In this document: positions 1 through 7,998 of the stretch, in pieces
Layout of the letters: each line of letters opens with the position of its first letter
How positions within the stretch are numbered: position 1 is the first letter of the stretch
Origin: Streptomyces bathyalis
GTDB taxonomy: Bacteria > Actinomycetota > Actinomycetes > Streptomycetales > Streptomycetaceae
DNA: 64,000 nt
Direction: 5' to 3'
Assembly (NCBI RefSeq): GCF_015910445.1
Contig: NZ_CP048882.1
Location: 1,240,001-1,304,000 of the forward strand
Program-made: the position numbers and the translations under genes
Notes under the pieces: model-generated
Told to the model about the DNA's origin: nothing
Seen by the model: the letters and a program-made list of their open reading frames with translations, nothing else
Databases searched by the model: none

Positions 1-375
1 CAGGGCGACGATGACGTCGGCGAAGTAGCGGAAGTTCTCCGCTGCCCGCTTGGCCTGCCCCTTGGCTTGGGTGATGGGCAGGCCCGAGTCGAAGGACTCG
101 AACCGGGCGAGCTGCTCGTGCCGGGCCTCTACCGCGTCTGCGATCCGGTTGAGTGTGTTCGCCCGCTCTCGGTTCGAGATCCCCTTCCATCCCGGGAACG
201 CGTTGCCTGCGGCGGCCACCGCACGGTCGATATCGGCCTGCGATCCCCTGGCGGCTTGCGCGTAGGGGGTGTTGGTGACGGGATCGGCGACGTCGAAGAG
301 ACGGCCGTCTGCTGAGTCGAGGAGTTCGCCGCCGATCCAGTGCTGGATGCGGGTGGGGAGGTTGTCGATGGTCAT
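1..375 (-). CDS. hpaE: Aldehyde dehydrogenase, probable CHMS dehydrogenase (partial, C-terminus off window)
   Basis: Only the first 125 codons are present; the frame runs off the left edge. The product begins MTIDNLPTRIQHWIGG and continues with the N-terminal pattern of NAD-dependent aldehyde dehydrogenases (WIGGELLDSADGRLFDV, then an ERANTLNRIADAVE helix). The catalytic Cys and Glu lie outside the window. ATG at 375 follows the upstream gene's stop by 6 nt, with a GGAGAG ribosome site inside that gene's 3' end, so it is the last visible gene of a tight leftward operon. Next to hpaB, hpaC and the FAH-RraA gene, oxidation of 5-carboxymethyl-2-hydroxymuconate semialdehyde is the best inference. 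Another aldehyde substrate cannot be excluded from this fragment. Confidence 0.8.
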   Translation of the reverse strand, partial: MTIDNLPTRIQHWIGGELLDSADGRLFDVADPVTNTPYAQAARGSQADIDRAVAAAGNAFPGWKGISNRERANTLNRIADAVEARHEQLARFESFDSGLPITQAKGQAKRAAENFRYFADVIVAL

Positions 376-381
376 CAGCAG

Positions 382-1308
382 TTACTCTCCGATCTGCTGT
401 GTGAGGTCGCCGCCCTCGGCCAACAGGGTGCGTATGCGGGCCAACCCGGCTTGGGTGGGCTGCACCAGCGGCGGGCGGACGTGGGCGGAGGCGATGCGGC
501 CTTGCTGGGCCAGCACCCACTTGGCCGGTGCGGGGTTGGTCTCCACGAAGAGGAGGTCGACCAGGGGGTGCAGCGCGTAGTGCAGGTCCCGTGCGGCCTC
601 GAAGTCTCCGGCCTCCCACAGTTCGTACATCCGCGCCACCGCCTGCGGCGCGAGGTTCGCCACCGCGGAGACGAAGCCGGTGCCGCCGAGGGCGAGCAGG
701 GGGAGGCCGAGCAGTTCGATGCCGGACCACACCAGCAACTCCCGGCCGCAGGCGTGCAGGACGCGCGAGAAGTGCTCGAAGTCCTTGGTGGTCTCCTTCA
801 CCCCGACGAAGTTGTCGAACTCGACGAACAGTCGCTTGACGGTGTCGGGGGCGATGTCGATCGCCGTGCGGGAGGGCACGTTGTAGGCGACGATCGGCAG
901 GTCTGGAAACTTCCGCGCCACCGTCGCGTACCACTGGTAGAGCCCTTCCTGCGTGGGCCGCGCGTAATACGGGGTGATCACCAAGGCGGCATCTGCGCCC
1001 AATTCCTTTGCGGCCGCAGTGATTTCGAGGGTTTCCTCCAACGTGTGGGAGCCGGTACCCGGCAGGAACGGCACCCGGTCGCCGATCTCCTCCACCGCCG
1101 TGCGCATTCCCGCGATGCGTTCTTCCACCGACTGCGCCGAGGGCTCACCGGTCGAGCCACCGAGGGATATGCCGTGCGAGCCGGCTTCGAGCTGGAAGCG
1201 CACCAGGCCACGCAGGCTCTCGTGGTCGACGGCACCGGTGCCGGTGAAGGGAGTGACGATAGGGGCGATCGAGCCACGGATACCGGCCGGGTCGCTACGG
1301 AACTTCAT
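382..1308 (-). CDS. DapA-family aldolase, probable 2,4-dihydroxyhept-2-ene-1,7-dioate aldolase
   Basis: The 308-residue product is a class I (Schiff-base) aldolase of the dihydrodipicolinate synthase family. It begins MKFRSDPAGIRGSIAPIVTP and has the GGSTGEP phosphate-loop-like motif near residue 50, a YNVPSRT segment near 140 and a VGVKETTKD segment with the expected lysine near 168. ATG at 1308 overlaps the preceding stop in an ATGA arrangement, which makes it the preferred start over an upstream in-frame codon. In the 4-hydroxyphenylacetate pathway the final aldol cleavage gives pyruvate and succinate semialdehyde. A DapA-type enzyme is known to replace the class II HpaI aldolase there (family TIGR02313). 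True lysine biosynthesis is unlikely in this operon. Family is clear; substrate is inferred. Confidence 0.85.
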   Translation of the reverse strand: MKFRSDPAGIRGSIAPIVTPFTGTGAVDHESLRGLVRFQLEAGSHGISLGGSTGEPSAQSVEERIAGMRTAVEEIGDRVPFLPGTGSHTLEETLEITAAAKELGADAALVITPYYARPTQEGLYQWYATVARKFPDLPIVAYNVPSRTAIDIAPDTVKRLFVEFDNFVGVKETTKDFEHFSRVLHACGRELLVWSGIELLGLPLLALGGTGFVSAVANLAPQAVARMYELWEAGDFEAARDLHYALHPLVDLLFVETNPAPAKWVLAQQGRIASAHVRPPLVQPTQAGLARIRTLLAEGGDLTQQIGE

Positions 1309-2741
1309 GCGTCTGCTCCTTCTTCCTCGCACCACTTCTCGTACTGCTCACGCCAGGCGGGACCCAGGGGGTACAGCTCATCGACGCTCTCTCCGGCATG
1401 GACCTGCTCGGTGATGAAGCACTCCTGCCGTTCCTGCTCACGGCAGTCGGCGATCAACTCCTCGGCCAGATCCGGCGGTACGACCACGACGCCGTCCGCA
1501 TCACCGACCAAGAGGTCGCCGGGCTGCACCAGCGCGCCCCCGCACGCGACAGGGATGCCGGTGTCCCACGGAACGTGCCGGCGCCCCAGTACCGAGGGAT
1601 GGGCGCCGGCCGCGTAGACCGGCAGACCCAGCTCCGCGATGGCGGCGCTGTCGCGGACAGCGCCGTCGGTGACGACCCCGGCCGCACCCCGCTTCTGTGC
1701 CCGCAGGGCGAGAATGTCGCCCAGCGTGCCGGCGGTGGCATCCTGGCGGGCGTCCATCACCAGCACATGGCCCGGCTGGATCTCCTCGATCGCGCGCTTC
1801 TGCGCGTTGAACCCGTTGCCGTGCCGCTTGAACAGGTCCTCCCGCAGCGGCAGATACCGCAGCGTGTGCGCCACGCCCACCATTTCCTGGCCCGGCCGGC
1901 TCGGGCGTACTCCGTCGATCGACATGTGCGGCAGCCCCCGCTTGCGCAACTGCGCGCTCAAGGTGGCCACTGCCACGGATCGCAGTCCCTCCGCCAGCCG
2001 GGGATCGAGTGCCGGTTCCGGCATCCACGCGGACCCCCATGCGGCGGCGCGTTCTGCTACGTCCACCCGGGGCATCGCCCCGAACGGTTCCAAGACCGGC
2101 CCCTCAGCCACCGGGTTGCGCAGCCGCCCGGTGGACAGCTCTCCGGCAGTGACCTCGACCTCGACCACGTCGCCGGGCCGCACCACCGACGCCCCGGCCG
2201 GCGTTCCGGTCAAGATCACATCGCCCGGCTCCAGGGTCACCAGCCGCGACAGGTCCGCGATCAACTCGTTGAAGGGAAACAGCAGTTGACCGGTCGTGTC
2301 GTCCTGCGCCAGCTCACCGTTGACCCAGGTACGCAACCGCAGCCCAGCCGGATCCAATTCCTGGGCGTCCAGCAGCCGGGGCCCGAGAGGTGTGAACCCG
2401 TCGGCACCCTTTGAGCGCAGATTCGAGCCCCGGTCGGCATACCTCAGGTCGTACACGCCTGCATCGTTCGCAGCCGTCACCCACCGCACATGCGACCACG
2501 CCTCACCGGGCGGGACTCGCTGCGCGCGTGAGCCGATCACAAGAGCGATCTCGCCCTCGAAACCCAGCAGTTCGCACCCGGCCGGCCGCTCCAGTGCTTC
2601 CTTCGTACCCGCCAGCGACGACGGCGGTTTCAGGAAGTACGAGGGCTGCGAAGGCGCCCTCCCCCGCTCACGCGCCCGGCTCGGATAGTTCAGATGCACC
2701 GCGATCACCTTCGACGGCGCTGTCCCGAGTGGATGTGTCAT
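1305..2741 (-). CDS. Fused fumarylacetoacetate hydrolase / RraA-like protein (HpaG-type)
   Basis: The 478-residue product joins two domains. Residues about 10-215 are an FAH-fold hydrolase/isomerase with FEGEIALVIG and a GDVILTGTPAG segment. Residues about 260-460 are an RraA/HMG-aldolase-like fold with GGALVQPGDLLVGDADGVVV. Both halves keep their conserved cores, so this looks like a real fusion rather than run-on reading. Classical HpaG is a tandem of two FAH domains doing isomerisation and decarboxylation of 5-oxopent-3-ene-1,2,5-tricarboxylate. Here an RraA-like oxaloacetate-decarboxylase-type domain may supply one of these steps (inference). ATG at 2741 lies 14 nt after the hpaB stop; its own stop overlaps the aldolase start by 4 nt. 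Confidence 0.85.
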   Translation of the reverse strand: MTHPLGTAPSKVIAVHLNYPSRARERGRAPSQPSYFLKPPSSLAGTKEALERPAGCELLGFEGEIALVIGSRAQRVPPGEAWSHVRWVTAANDAGVYDLRYADRGSNLRSKGADGFTPLGPRLLDAQELDPAGLRLRTWVNGELAQDDTTGQLLFPFNELIADLSRLVTLEPGDVILTGTPAGASVVRPGDVVEVEVTAGELSTGRLRNPVAEGPVLEPFGAMPRVDVAERAAAWGSAWMPEPALDPRLAEGLRSVAVATLSAQLRKRGLPHMSIDGVRPSRPGQEMVGVAHTLRYLPLREDLFKRHGNGFNAQKRAIEEIQPGHVLVMDARQDATAGTLGDILALRAQKRGAAGVVTDGAVRDSAAIAELGLPVYAAGAHPSVLGRRHVPWDTGIPVACGGALVQPGDLLVGDADGVVVVPPDLAEELIADCREQERQECFITEQVHAGESVDELYPLGPAWREQYEKWCEEEGADA

Positions 2742-2755
2742 GTCGGCGGCCCCGT

Positions 2756-4207
2756 TCAGTCGCGGTCGAGGAAGGCCTGGACGCGGGCCTTGTACGGTTC
2801 GCGGTCGTACGACTTGACGTAGGCGCCGGCCATCCGCACCGGATCGCCGAAGAAGTAGTACTCATACAGCGCCTGGCGGCTGGAGAACGCGGAGATGCAC
2901 GTGTCCCAGACCAGCCTGAAGAGCTTGACCCGCTCGGGACCGGTCAGGGTCGCCGACTGCAGGTAGGCCTCGATGTCGGCCGCGGCGGGACCGGTGACGT
3001 CGAGTTCGGTCGGGGTCGCCATCAGGCCGGACGCGCCGAGCTTGCGCAGGATCTGCGGAAAGCGCTGGTAGAGCTTGGGGTAGAGGTTGCGCGCCGCATT
3101 GAGCGGCGCGAACGCCGGGGTCAGCACGCCGAATTCGTTGATCTCTGCGTCCGCCTCCGCCGCGCGCAGGAACGCTCGCAGCGTCTCCAGCGTTGCGATG
3201 ATCTCCGCGATGTCCTCCTGTACGTGCTGGAACTGCTCAAGGCCGATGGCCTCGGTCAGCAGGGAGACCAGCCCGAGGATGTACTCGGTCTTGGCCGAGG
3301 TGCGTGTGACGACCTGATGGGTCATGTGCACCTGGGAGGAGGTCCGGGAGTAGAAGCCGTTGCACAGTTCGGGGTCGCCGAGCACGAAGCAGCGCTCGTA
3401 CGGGACGTGGACGTCGTCGAAGACGACGACGCAGTCGGACTCCTCGAAGCGCGAGCCGAGCGGGTGGTCGTGGCGCGGCCGGTCGTAGTCCAGCGGCTCG
3501 CGGGCGATGTAGCGCAGGCCCTTGGTGTCGTTGGGGATGGCGAAGGCGTAGCTGTACGGCTTGTCCTCGGGGGTGCCGCGCAGCACGGTCGAGGGGAAGA
3601 CGAGCATCTCGTCGGCGAACGGGGCGATCGTGGCAAGCATGCGGGCGCCGCGGATGACGACTCCGTTGTCGTCCTCGTCGACGATCCTGGCCGACAGCTT
3701 GCCGCCGCCCTGTTCCGTACCGGAGACGGAGCGGTTGACCTGCGGCGGGATGAGGGTGTGGGTGCACAGCAGGTCCTCTTCGCGGACCTTCTCGTAATAG
3801 CGGCGGATGTTCTCGCCGAACTCGGGCCGGGACTCGGCGAACCAGTCGGCGGCCGAAGCCAGCGCCATCAGGGAGCTGTTCATGTAGTCGCCGGTGCGGC
3901 CCAGCATGCCGTTGCTGTGGTCGGCCCAGATCTTGAACGCCTTGCGCCGCTTGACCAGGTCCTCGGGGGCCTTCGGGGTGAGGAAGGAGGTGTTGACCCG
4001 TTCGCCGGAAGTGGGGGAAGTGTAGGTGAGGACTTCCTTGTGCTCGTCGGCGTGCTGGAGGTCGTACAGCTCCGCATACGTACGGACCACGTTGCGGAAC
4101 GCGGGATGGTCCTGGACGCCTCCGGTGAGGGTCTCGCCCTGGATGTGCACGGTGGGGCGGGAGGCGGACAGCCGCTCCAGATATTCCTTGCCGGTGCGCG
4201 CGGCCAT
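2756..4207 (-). CDS. hpaB: 4-hydroxyphenylacetate 3-monooxygenase, oxygenase component
   Basis: The 483-residue product has the usual length of the FADH2-dependent HpaB family. It begins MAARTGKEYLERLSASRP and contains YTSPTSGERVNTSFL and GDYMNSSLMALASAADWF in the N-terminal domain, with a four-helix C-terminal domain. It hydroxylates 4-hydroxyphenylacetate to homoprotocatechuate using reduced flavin from HpaC. ATG at 4207 has AAGGAG 6 nt upstream; the much longer open frame behind it overlaps hpaC and is spurious. Related HpaB enzymes act on tyrosyl or phenolic groups in natural-product pathways. The neighbouring hpaE, aldolase and FAH-type genes argue for catabolism here. Confidence 0.9.
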   Translation of the reverse strand: MAARTGKEYLERLSASRPTVHIQGETLTGGVQDHPAFRNVVRTYAELYDLQHADEHKEVLTYTSPTSGERVNTSFLTPKAPEDLVKRRKAFKIWADHSNGMLGRTGDYMNSSLMALASAADWFAESRPEFGENIRRYYEKVREEDLLCTHTLIPPQVNRSVSGTEQGGGKLSARIVDEDDNGVVIRGARMLATIAPFADEMLVFPSTVLRGTPEDKPYSYAFAIPNDTKGLRYIAREPLDYDRPRHDHPLGSRFEESDCVVVFDDVHVPYERCFVLGDPELCNGFYSRTSSQVHMTHQVVTRTSAKTEYILGLVSLLTEAIGLEQFQHVQEDIAEIIATLETLRAFLRAAEADAEINEFGVLTPAFAPLNAARNLYPKLYQRFPQILRKLGASGLMATPTELDVTGPAAADIEAYLQSATLTGPERVKLFRLVWDTCISAFSSRQALYEYYFFGDPVRMAGAYVKSYDREPYKARVQAFLDRD

Positions 4208-4248
4208 GTTCCTGCTCCTTGCTGTGCGGTGTGGGGGTTCGGTAGGGC

Positions 4249-4812
4249 TCAGATGAGGTGTTCGATGCCGTCGGTGGATTGGACCGTGGTGCCGAAGCGG
4301 CTCCAGGCGTAGGTGAGGGCGTCCCCGTCGCGGTGTCCGAGATCGGTGACGCGTCCGACGACGAGGGTGTGGTCGCCGCAGTTGTAGGAGCGCCAGGGCT
4401 CGCACTCGAACCAGGCGAGCGGGTTGTGCAGTCGCGGGATGCGGGCGTCGGGAACCCAGCTCGGTTCGGCGATACCGCGGGAACCGGCGAACAGGCGGGC
4501 CAGCGGCTCCTGTTCGGCGCCGAGGACGTTCACGCAGAACGGGCGGCCGATCAACTGGTCGTGGCATCGGGCCCGTCGGGCCACGCTGATGAGCACCAGA
4601 GGGGGATCGGCGGAGACCGACGTGAAGGAGTTCATCGTGGCACCGCGCGGGTCACCGTCTCCGTCGGGATCGCCGTCGGTGTAGGTCACGACGGTGACGC
4701 CGGTGGCGAAGCGGGCCATGCAGGCTCGAAGCGCGCCGGGGCCGGGCGGTGGTGGGGCGTGGTCGGCAACGCCCTCCCGTACGGGGACGGGTGGAGGGGA
4801 CTTGAGGGACAT
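4249..4812 (-). CDS. hpaC: Flavin reductase, HpaC-type partner of HpaB
   Basis: The 187-residue product is a split-barrel NAD(P)H:flavin oxidoreductase, with RFATGVTVVTY, GATMNSFTSVSADPPLVLIS and RPFCVNVLGAEQEPLARLFAG, the usual order for the family. It would supply reduced FAD or FMN by diffusion to the HpaB oxygenase encoded 41 nt downstream. I chose ATG at 4812 because AGGTGAG lies 9 nt upstream and family similarity begins shortly after. The open frame continues 63 codons upstream but that part is proline-rich and without similarity. It is the first gene of the leftward operon, facing a divergent transporter gene across a 442-bp control region. Confidence 0.85.
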   Translation of the reverse strand: MSLKSPPPVPVREGVADHAPPPPGPGALRACMARFATGVTVVTYTDGDPDGDGDPRGATMNSFTSVSADPPLVLISVARRARCHDQLIGRPFCVNVLGAEQEPLARLFAGSRGIAEPSWVPDARIPRLHNPLAWFECEPWRSYNCGDHTLVVGRVTDLGHRDGDALTYAWSRFGTTVQSTDGIEHLI

Positions 4813-5254
4813 GCGCGAACTCACCTGCTCGGAACGGGTGTTGGCGGGTCGTTTGAGAGGCGCTGACAGAACCGGTGCGTACGGGGCGCCCCCGGCGGGC
4901 GGGCCGGGGCCGCCCCGTACAGGGGGTGGGTTCGGGGTGTCGGAAGGGATGGTGTCGGGGTGGACCGCTGCTCCCCGGGGTGCCGGAAAGAACCGCGGCA
5001 AGTGGATCGAAGCAAACGATCAAAGCTTTGATTAATTTGAACGGTAACGACGGCCCACCGACGCTGTAAACCCCTCTGCGGCTCTCACGGCGAAACTCGC
5101 CGCAGCCGTCCGCCACGTCTTGTCAGGTCTCAAAGGCTCGCTTAACGTGTGCGCTCGCGGTCGCCGAGTCCGGGTGCGGACTCCGCGCCGCCGGCCGATC
5201 CGTGGGCGGACGGCTCGGCTCCTTGTCCCGCATTCACCGTTCAAGGAGCCTCAC
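4813..5254. promoter_or_regulatory. Divergent hpaC / MFS control region with a 14-bp palindrome
   Basis: This 442-bp gap separates the starts of hpaC (leftward) and the MFS gene (rightward). It contains a perfect palindrome, ATCAAAGCTTTGAT, at 5019-5032 in an AT-rich island (5011-5045) that stands out from the GC-rich surroundings. A MarR regulator is encoded as the second gene of the rightward unit. MarR proteins commonly bind such short palindromes between divergent catabolic genes, so this is the best operator candidate. No convincing -35/-10 pair could be fixed by eye. Confidence 0.5.
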
Positions 5255-6679
5255 ATGGTGCGTACTCCCGCACGCTCATCCACCTCCGCGGCCTCCTCGG
5301 CCGCGCCCCCCACAGCGCGCCCGAGTCCTTCCGGCATACGTCGCGTCGCCGCGGCCAGCTTCGTCGGGACCGCGGTCGAGTGGTACGACTACTTCATCTA
5401 CGGCACGGCCGCGGCTCTGGTCTTCGGTCCGCAGTTCTTCCCGCAGCTCTCCGAGACCGCAGGCACACTCGCCTCGTTCGCGACCTACTCGATCGGCTTC
5501 GTCGCGCGCCCGTTCGGCGGCGTGGTCATGGGCCACTTCGGCGACCGGATCGGCCGCCGCGCGATGCTCGTGCTCTCCCTCACTGTGATGGGCCTGGCCA
5601 CCACGGGCATCGGGCTGCTGCCCACCTACGACACCATCGGCGTCTGGGCGCCGGCGCTGCTGGTCCTGCTCCGCTTCGTGCAGGGGCTCGCCGTTGGCGG
5701 CGAGTGGGGCGGCGCCGTCCTGATGGCCGTCGAACACGCCCCGTCCGGCAGGAAGGGCTTCTACGGCAGCTTCCCGCAGATGGGTGTGCCCGGCGGCCTC
5801 ATCCTCGCCAACCTCGTCTTCCTCGCCACCTCGCACGGGCTGGGCAGTAACGCCTTCGCCGACTGGGGCTGGCGTGTGCCGTTCCTCGCAAGCTTCGTGC
5901 TCGTCGTGGTCGGGCTGGTCATCCGGCTGGGGACAGCGGAGAGTCCCGAATTCCAGGCAGTGCGCGAAGAGCCCGTACACGAACAGGCGGAAGGGGAGGC
6001 GGAGACCGCAGAGTCCGAGGAGCCCGTGCGGCTGCCGGTTCTCGAGGTGCTGCGCCACCAGTGGCGGGACGTGGTTCTCGCCGGCGGAACCTTCATCGGC
6101 AACAACGCACTCGGCTACATCTTCATGGCGTACACGCTCTCTTACGGGAGCACCACGCTCGGCCTCGACCGCGAGCTCATGCTCGTCCTTGTGTTGATCG
6201 CCGCCGCCGTCTGGCTGCTGACCACGGCCTGGTCGGCGGCGCTCTCGGACCGGTTCGGCCGCCGCCGGGTGTTCGTCGCCGGATCGGTCGGGCTGCTGGC
6301 CTGGGCGGCGGCCTTCTTCCCCGTCATCGACCTCGCGTCCACCGCGTCCATGCTGACCGGACTCGTGGTGATGGCGGTCGTGCTGGGCTTCACGTACGGG
6401 CCCCAAGCGGCGCTCTTCGCCGAGCTCTTCCCCGTCCGCCTCCGCTACAGCGGCAGTTCGCTCGGCTACCAGCTCGGCGCGATCCTCGGCGGCGGCATCG
6501 CCCCGACCGTCGCGACGGCCCTGTACGGCATCGACAAGGCGACCTGGCCCATCACGCTCTACCTCGTCCTCGTCGCTGCCTTCAGCCTCGTCTGTGTCCT
6601 GCTGCTGATGCGTCGTCCGAGCGCGGGAGCGGGCACCGCGGCCGCGAAAACGGCGGGCCACCTAGACTCCGCCATGTGA
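5255..6679 (+). CDS. MFS transporter, metabolite:H+ symporter type
   Basis: The 474-residue membrane protein belongs to the MHS (metabolite:H+ symporter) branch of the major facilitator superfamily. It has SFVGTAVEWYDYFIYGTAAAL at the start of helix 1, the GHFGDRIGRRAML loop motif and FVQGLAVGGEWGGAVLM. Twelve hydrophobic segments are evident, with a charged loop near residues 230-270. ATG at 5255 follows AAGGAG by 5 nt. Divergent from the hpaBC operon and coupled to a MarR gene, it probably imports 4-hydroxyphenylacetate or a related aromatic acid (inference). Its stop overlaps the regulator's GTG by 4 nt. Confidence 0.88.
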   Translation: MVRTPARSSTSAASSAAPPTARPSPSGIRRVAAASFVGTAVEWYDYFIYGTAAALVFGPQFFPQLSETAGTLASFATYSIGFVARPFGGVVMGHFGDRIGRRAMLVLSLTVMGLATTGIGLLPTYDTIGVWAPALLVLLRFVQGLAVGGEWGGAVLMAVEHAPSGRKGFYGSFPQMGVPGGLILANLVFLATSHGLGSNAFADWGWRVPFLASFVLVVVGLVIRLGTAESPEFQAVREEPVHEQAEGEAETAESEEPVRLPVLEVLRHQWRDVVLAGGTFIGNNALGYIFMAYTLSYGSTTLGLDRELMLVLVLIAAAVWLLTTAWSAALSDRFGRRRVFVAGSVGLLAWAAAFFPVIDLASTASMLTGLVVMAVVLGFTYGPQAALFAELFPVRLRYSGSSLGYQLGAILGGGIAPTVATALYGIDKATWPITLYLVLVAAFSLVCVLLLMRRPSAGAGTAAAKTAGHLDSAM

Positions 6680-7233
6680 CCCAGGACCAGCCGGACCAGC
6701 ACGATCAGCCCGACAACGAGCAGCTCCACTTCTGGTCGTTCGTCGACCACGCCATCTCGCGCACCACCGGTGAGCTGCCGGAAGTGGATCCGCTCGCGAT
6801 GCGGCTCGTGCTCAGCCTGCACCGCGTCGCGAACATGCTCGTCTACGACCTGGAGTCCACCGTCCACCGCCCACGCGGCTGGTCCTGGCCCGGCTTCCGC
6901 GTCCTGTTCGTCGTCTGGCTCACGGGACCCGTCGAAGGGAAGAAGGTCGCAGAGCTGTCCGGAATGAGCCGCGCCGCTGTGTCCGCCCTCGTCAACACCC
7001 TTGAACGGGACGGCCTCCTCACAAAGGAGCGCTCCTCACAGGATGGGCGTGCGGTCAACCTCAGCCTGACGCACAAGGGGCGGGAGGCCATCACCGACGC
7101 CTTCCGCGCCCACAACGCCCGCGAACAGGACTGGGCGGGAACCCTCAGCACCGGCGAGCAGGAGACCCTGATCGCGCTGCTGGAGAAACTGACCGCTCAG
7201 TCCATCCACTTCGAGGCCCGGCGACGGACCTAG
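6676..7233 (+). CDS. MarR-family transcriptional regulator
   Basis: The 185-residue product has a MarR winged helix: KVAELSGMSRAAVSALVNTLERDG is the recognition region near residues 94-117, followed by the wing (LTKERSSQDGRAVNLSLTHKG). It starts at GTG 6676, overlapping the transporter stop as GTGA, which implies translational coupling. An upstream open frame exists but runs through the transporter gene. It probably represses the divergent hpa operon and its own unit until an aromatic substrate binds. HpaR, also a MarR protein, has that role in enterobacteria. The palindrome at 5019-5032 is its likely site (inference). Confidence 0.85.
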   Translation: MTQDQPDQHDQPDNEQLHFWSFVDHAISRTTGELPEVDPLAMRLVLSLHRVANMLVYDLESTVHRPRGWSWPGFRVLFVVWLTGPVEGKKVAELSGMSRAAVSALVNTLERDGLLTKERSSQDGRAVNLSLTHKGREAITDAFRAHNAREQDWAGTLSTGEQETLIALLEKLTAQSIHFEARRRT

Positions 7234-7242
7234 GTGTTCTCT

Positions 7243-7263
7243 CCCTGGAAGGAAGTTCCAGGG
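7243..7263. terminator. Hairpin between convergent MarR and TetR genes
   Basis: An 8-bp perfect stem (CCCTGGAA / TTCCAGGG) with a 5-nt loop lies 10 nt after the MarR stop and 60 nt from the convergent TetR stop. It could terminate transcription from both sides. There is no strong U tract, which is normal in streptomycetes. Confidence 0.6.
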
Positions 7264-7323
7264 AAGGAAGTTCGCGCGGGGAACCAGGCGGTCATGTGTG
7301 CTGCCCGGCATCGTGTCCCCTGA

Positions 7324-7884
7324 TCAGCTGGTCGCCGTCACTGCCGCGCGCGCGGCGGTGAGGATCTCCTCGGAGAGTGGCGAGCCCTTGGTGGCCCGGG
7401 CCAGGACGAGTGCGCCGACCATGGTGCACAGCCGGGTGACGCCGTCCTGGTCCCCGGTGGCGAGCCACTCGGCGAAGTCACCGACTCCCTCCGTGTAGAC
7501 GCGACGGGCCTGGCGATCCCCTGGCTCGCGCGCCATGTCCGTGGCCAGTGCGGCGGCGGGGCACCCGTCTGCCGCACTGTCGCGGTGCTCGATGGAGAGG
7601 TAGGTGTCGATCAGCGCCTGCTGGGCGGCCTCGCGCTGTCCGGCGTGCTGCTCGAGTCCGTCATTGCGGAGCCGGGTGAGTTCGTCGAACGCGTGGGCGG
7701 TGGCTTCGTCGATGAGCGCCTCCTTGGAGGCGAACTGCTTGTAGAAGCCGCCGTGCGTCAGGCCGGACGCCTTCATGAGGTCGGCGACGCTGACGTGGGT
7801 GCCCTGCTTCCGGAACAGCCGGGAGGAGGTTTCCACGATCCGCCGGCGGTTCTCCTTCGCTTGCGCCTGCGATACGCGGCCCAT
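7324..7884 (-). CDS. TetR/AcrR-family transcriptional regulator
   Basis: The 186-residue product starts MGRVSQAQAKENRRRIVETS and has a TetR helix-turn-helix at about residues 28-52 (HVSVADLMKASGLTHGGFYKQF). The C-terminal ligand domain has the SAADGCPAAALATDMAR pattern seen in YxaF/LmrA-type regulators of dehydrogenase genes. It is transcribed away from an SDR gene, and a strong inverted repeat sits between them, so it most likely represses both. The ligand is unknown. Confidence 0.85.
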   Translation of the reverse strand: MGRVSQAQAKENRRRIVETSSRLFRKQGTHVSVADLMKASGLTHGGFYKQFASKEALIDEATAHAFDELTRLRNDGLEQHAGQREAAQQALIDTYLSIEHRDSAADGCPAAALATDMAREPGDRQARRVYTEGVGDFAEWLATGDQDGVTRLCTMVGALVLARATKGSPLSEEILTAARAAVTATS

Positions 7885-7931
7885 CAGCCACCTCCCGATT
7901 GGATGTCGATTGGCATCTATCCTAGCCCAGG

Positions 7932-7957
7932 GTTTAGATTGTCATCGTAATCTAAAC
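7932..7957. promoter_or_regulatory. Inverted-repeat operator between TetR and SDR genes
   Basis: Perfect 9-bp arms (GTTTAGATT and AATCTAAAC) flank an 8-nt spacer, midway between the two divergent starts (7884 and 7999). The length and symmetry fit a TetR-dimer site. The AT-rich arms are unusual for this genome, which supports a regulatory role. Confidence 0.6.
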
Positions 7958-7998
7958 TGCCGGGCCGCTCAGCGGCGCCGGCAAGGCCGGGAGTAGGC

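Noticed and set aside
4813..5001. 63-codon N-terminal extension of the flavin reductase
   Set aside because: Proline/glycine-rich without similarity; a good ribosome site and family similarity support the start at 4812.
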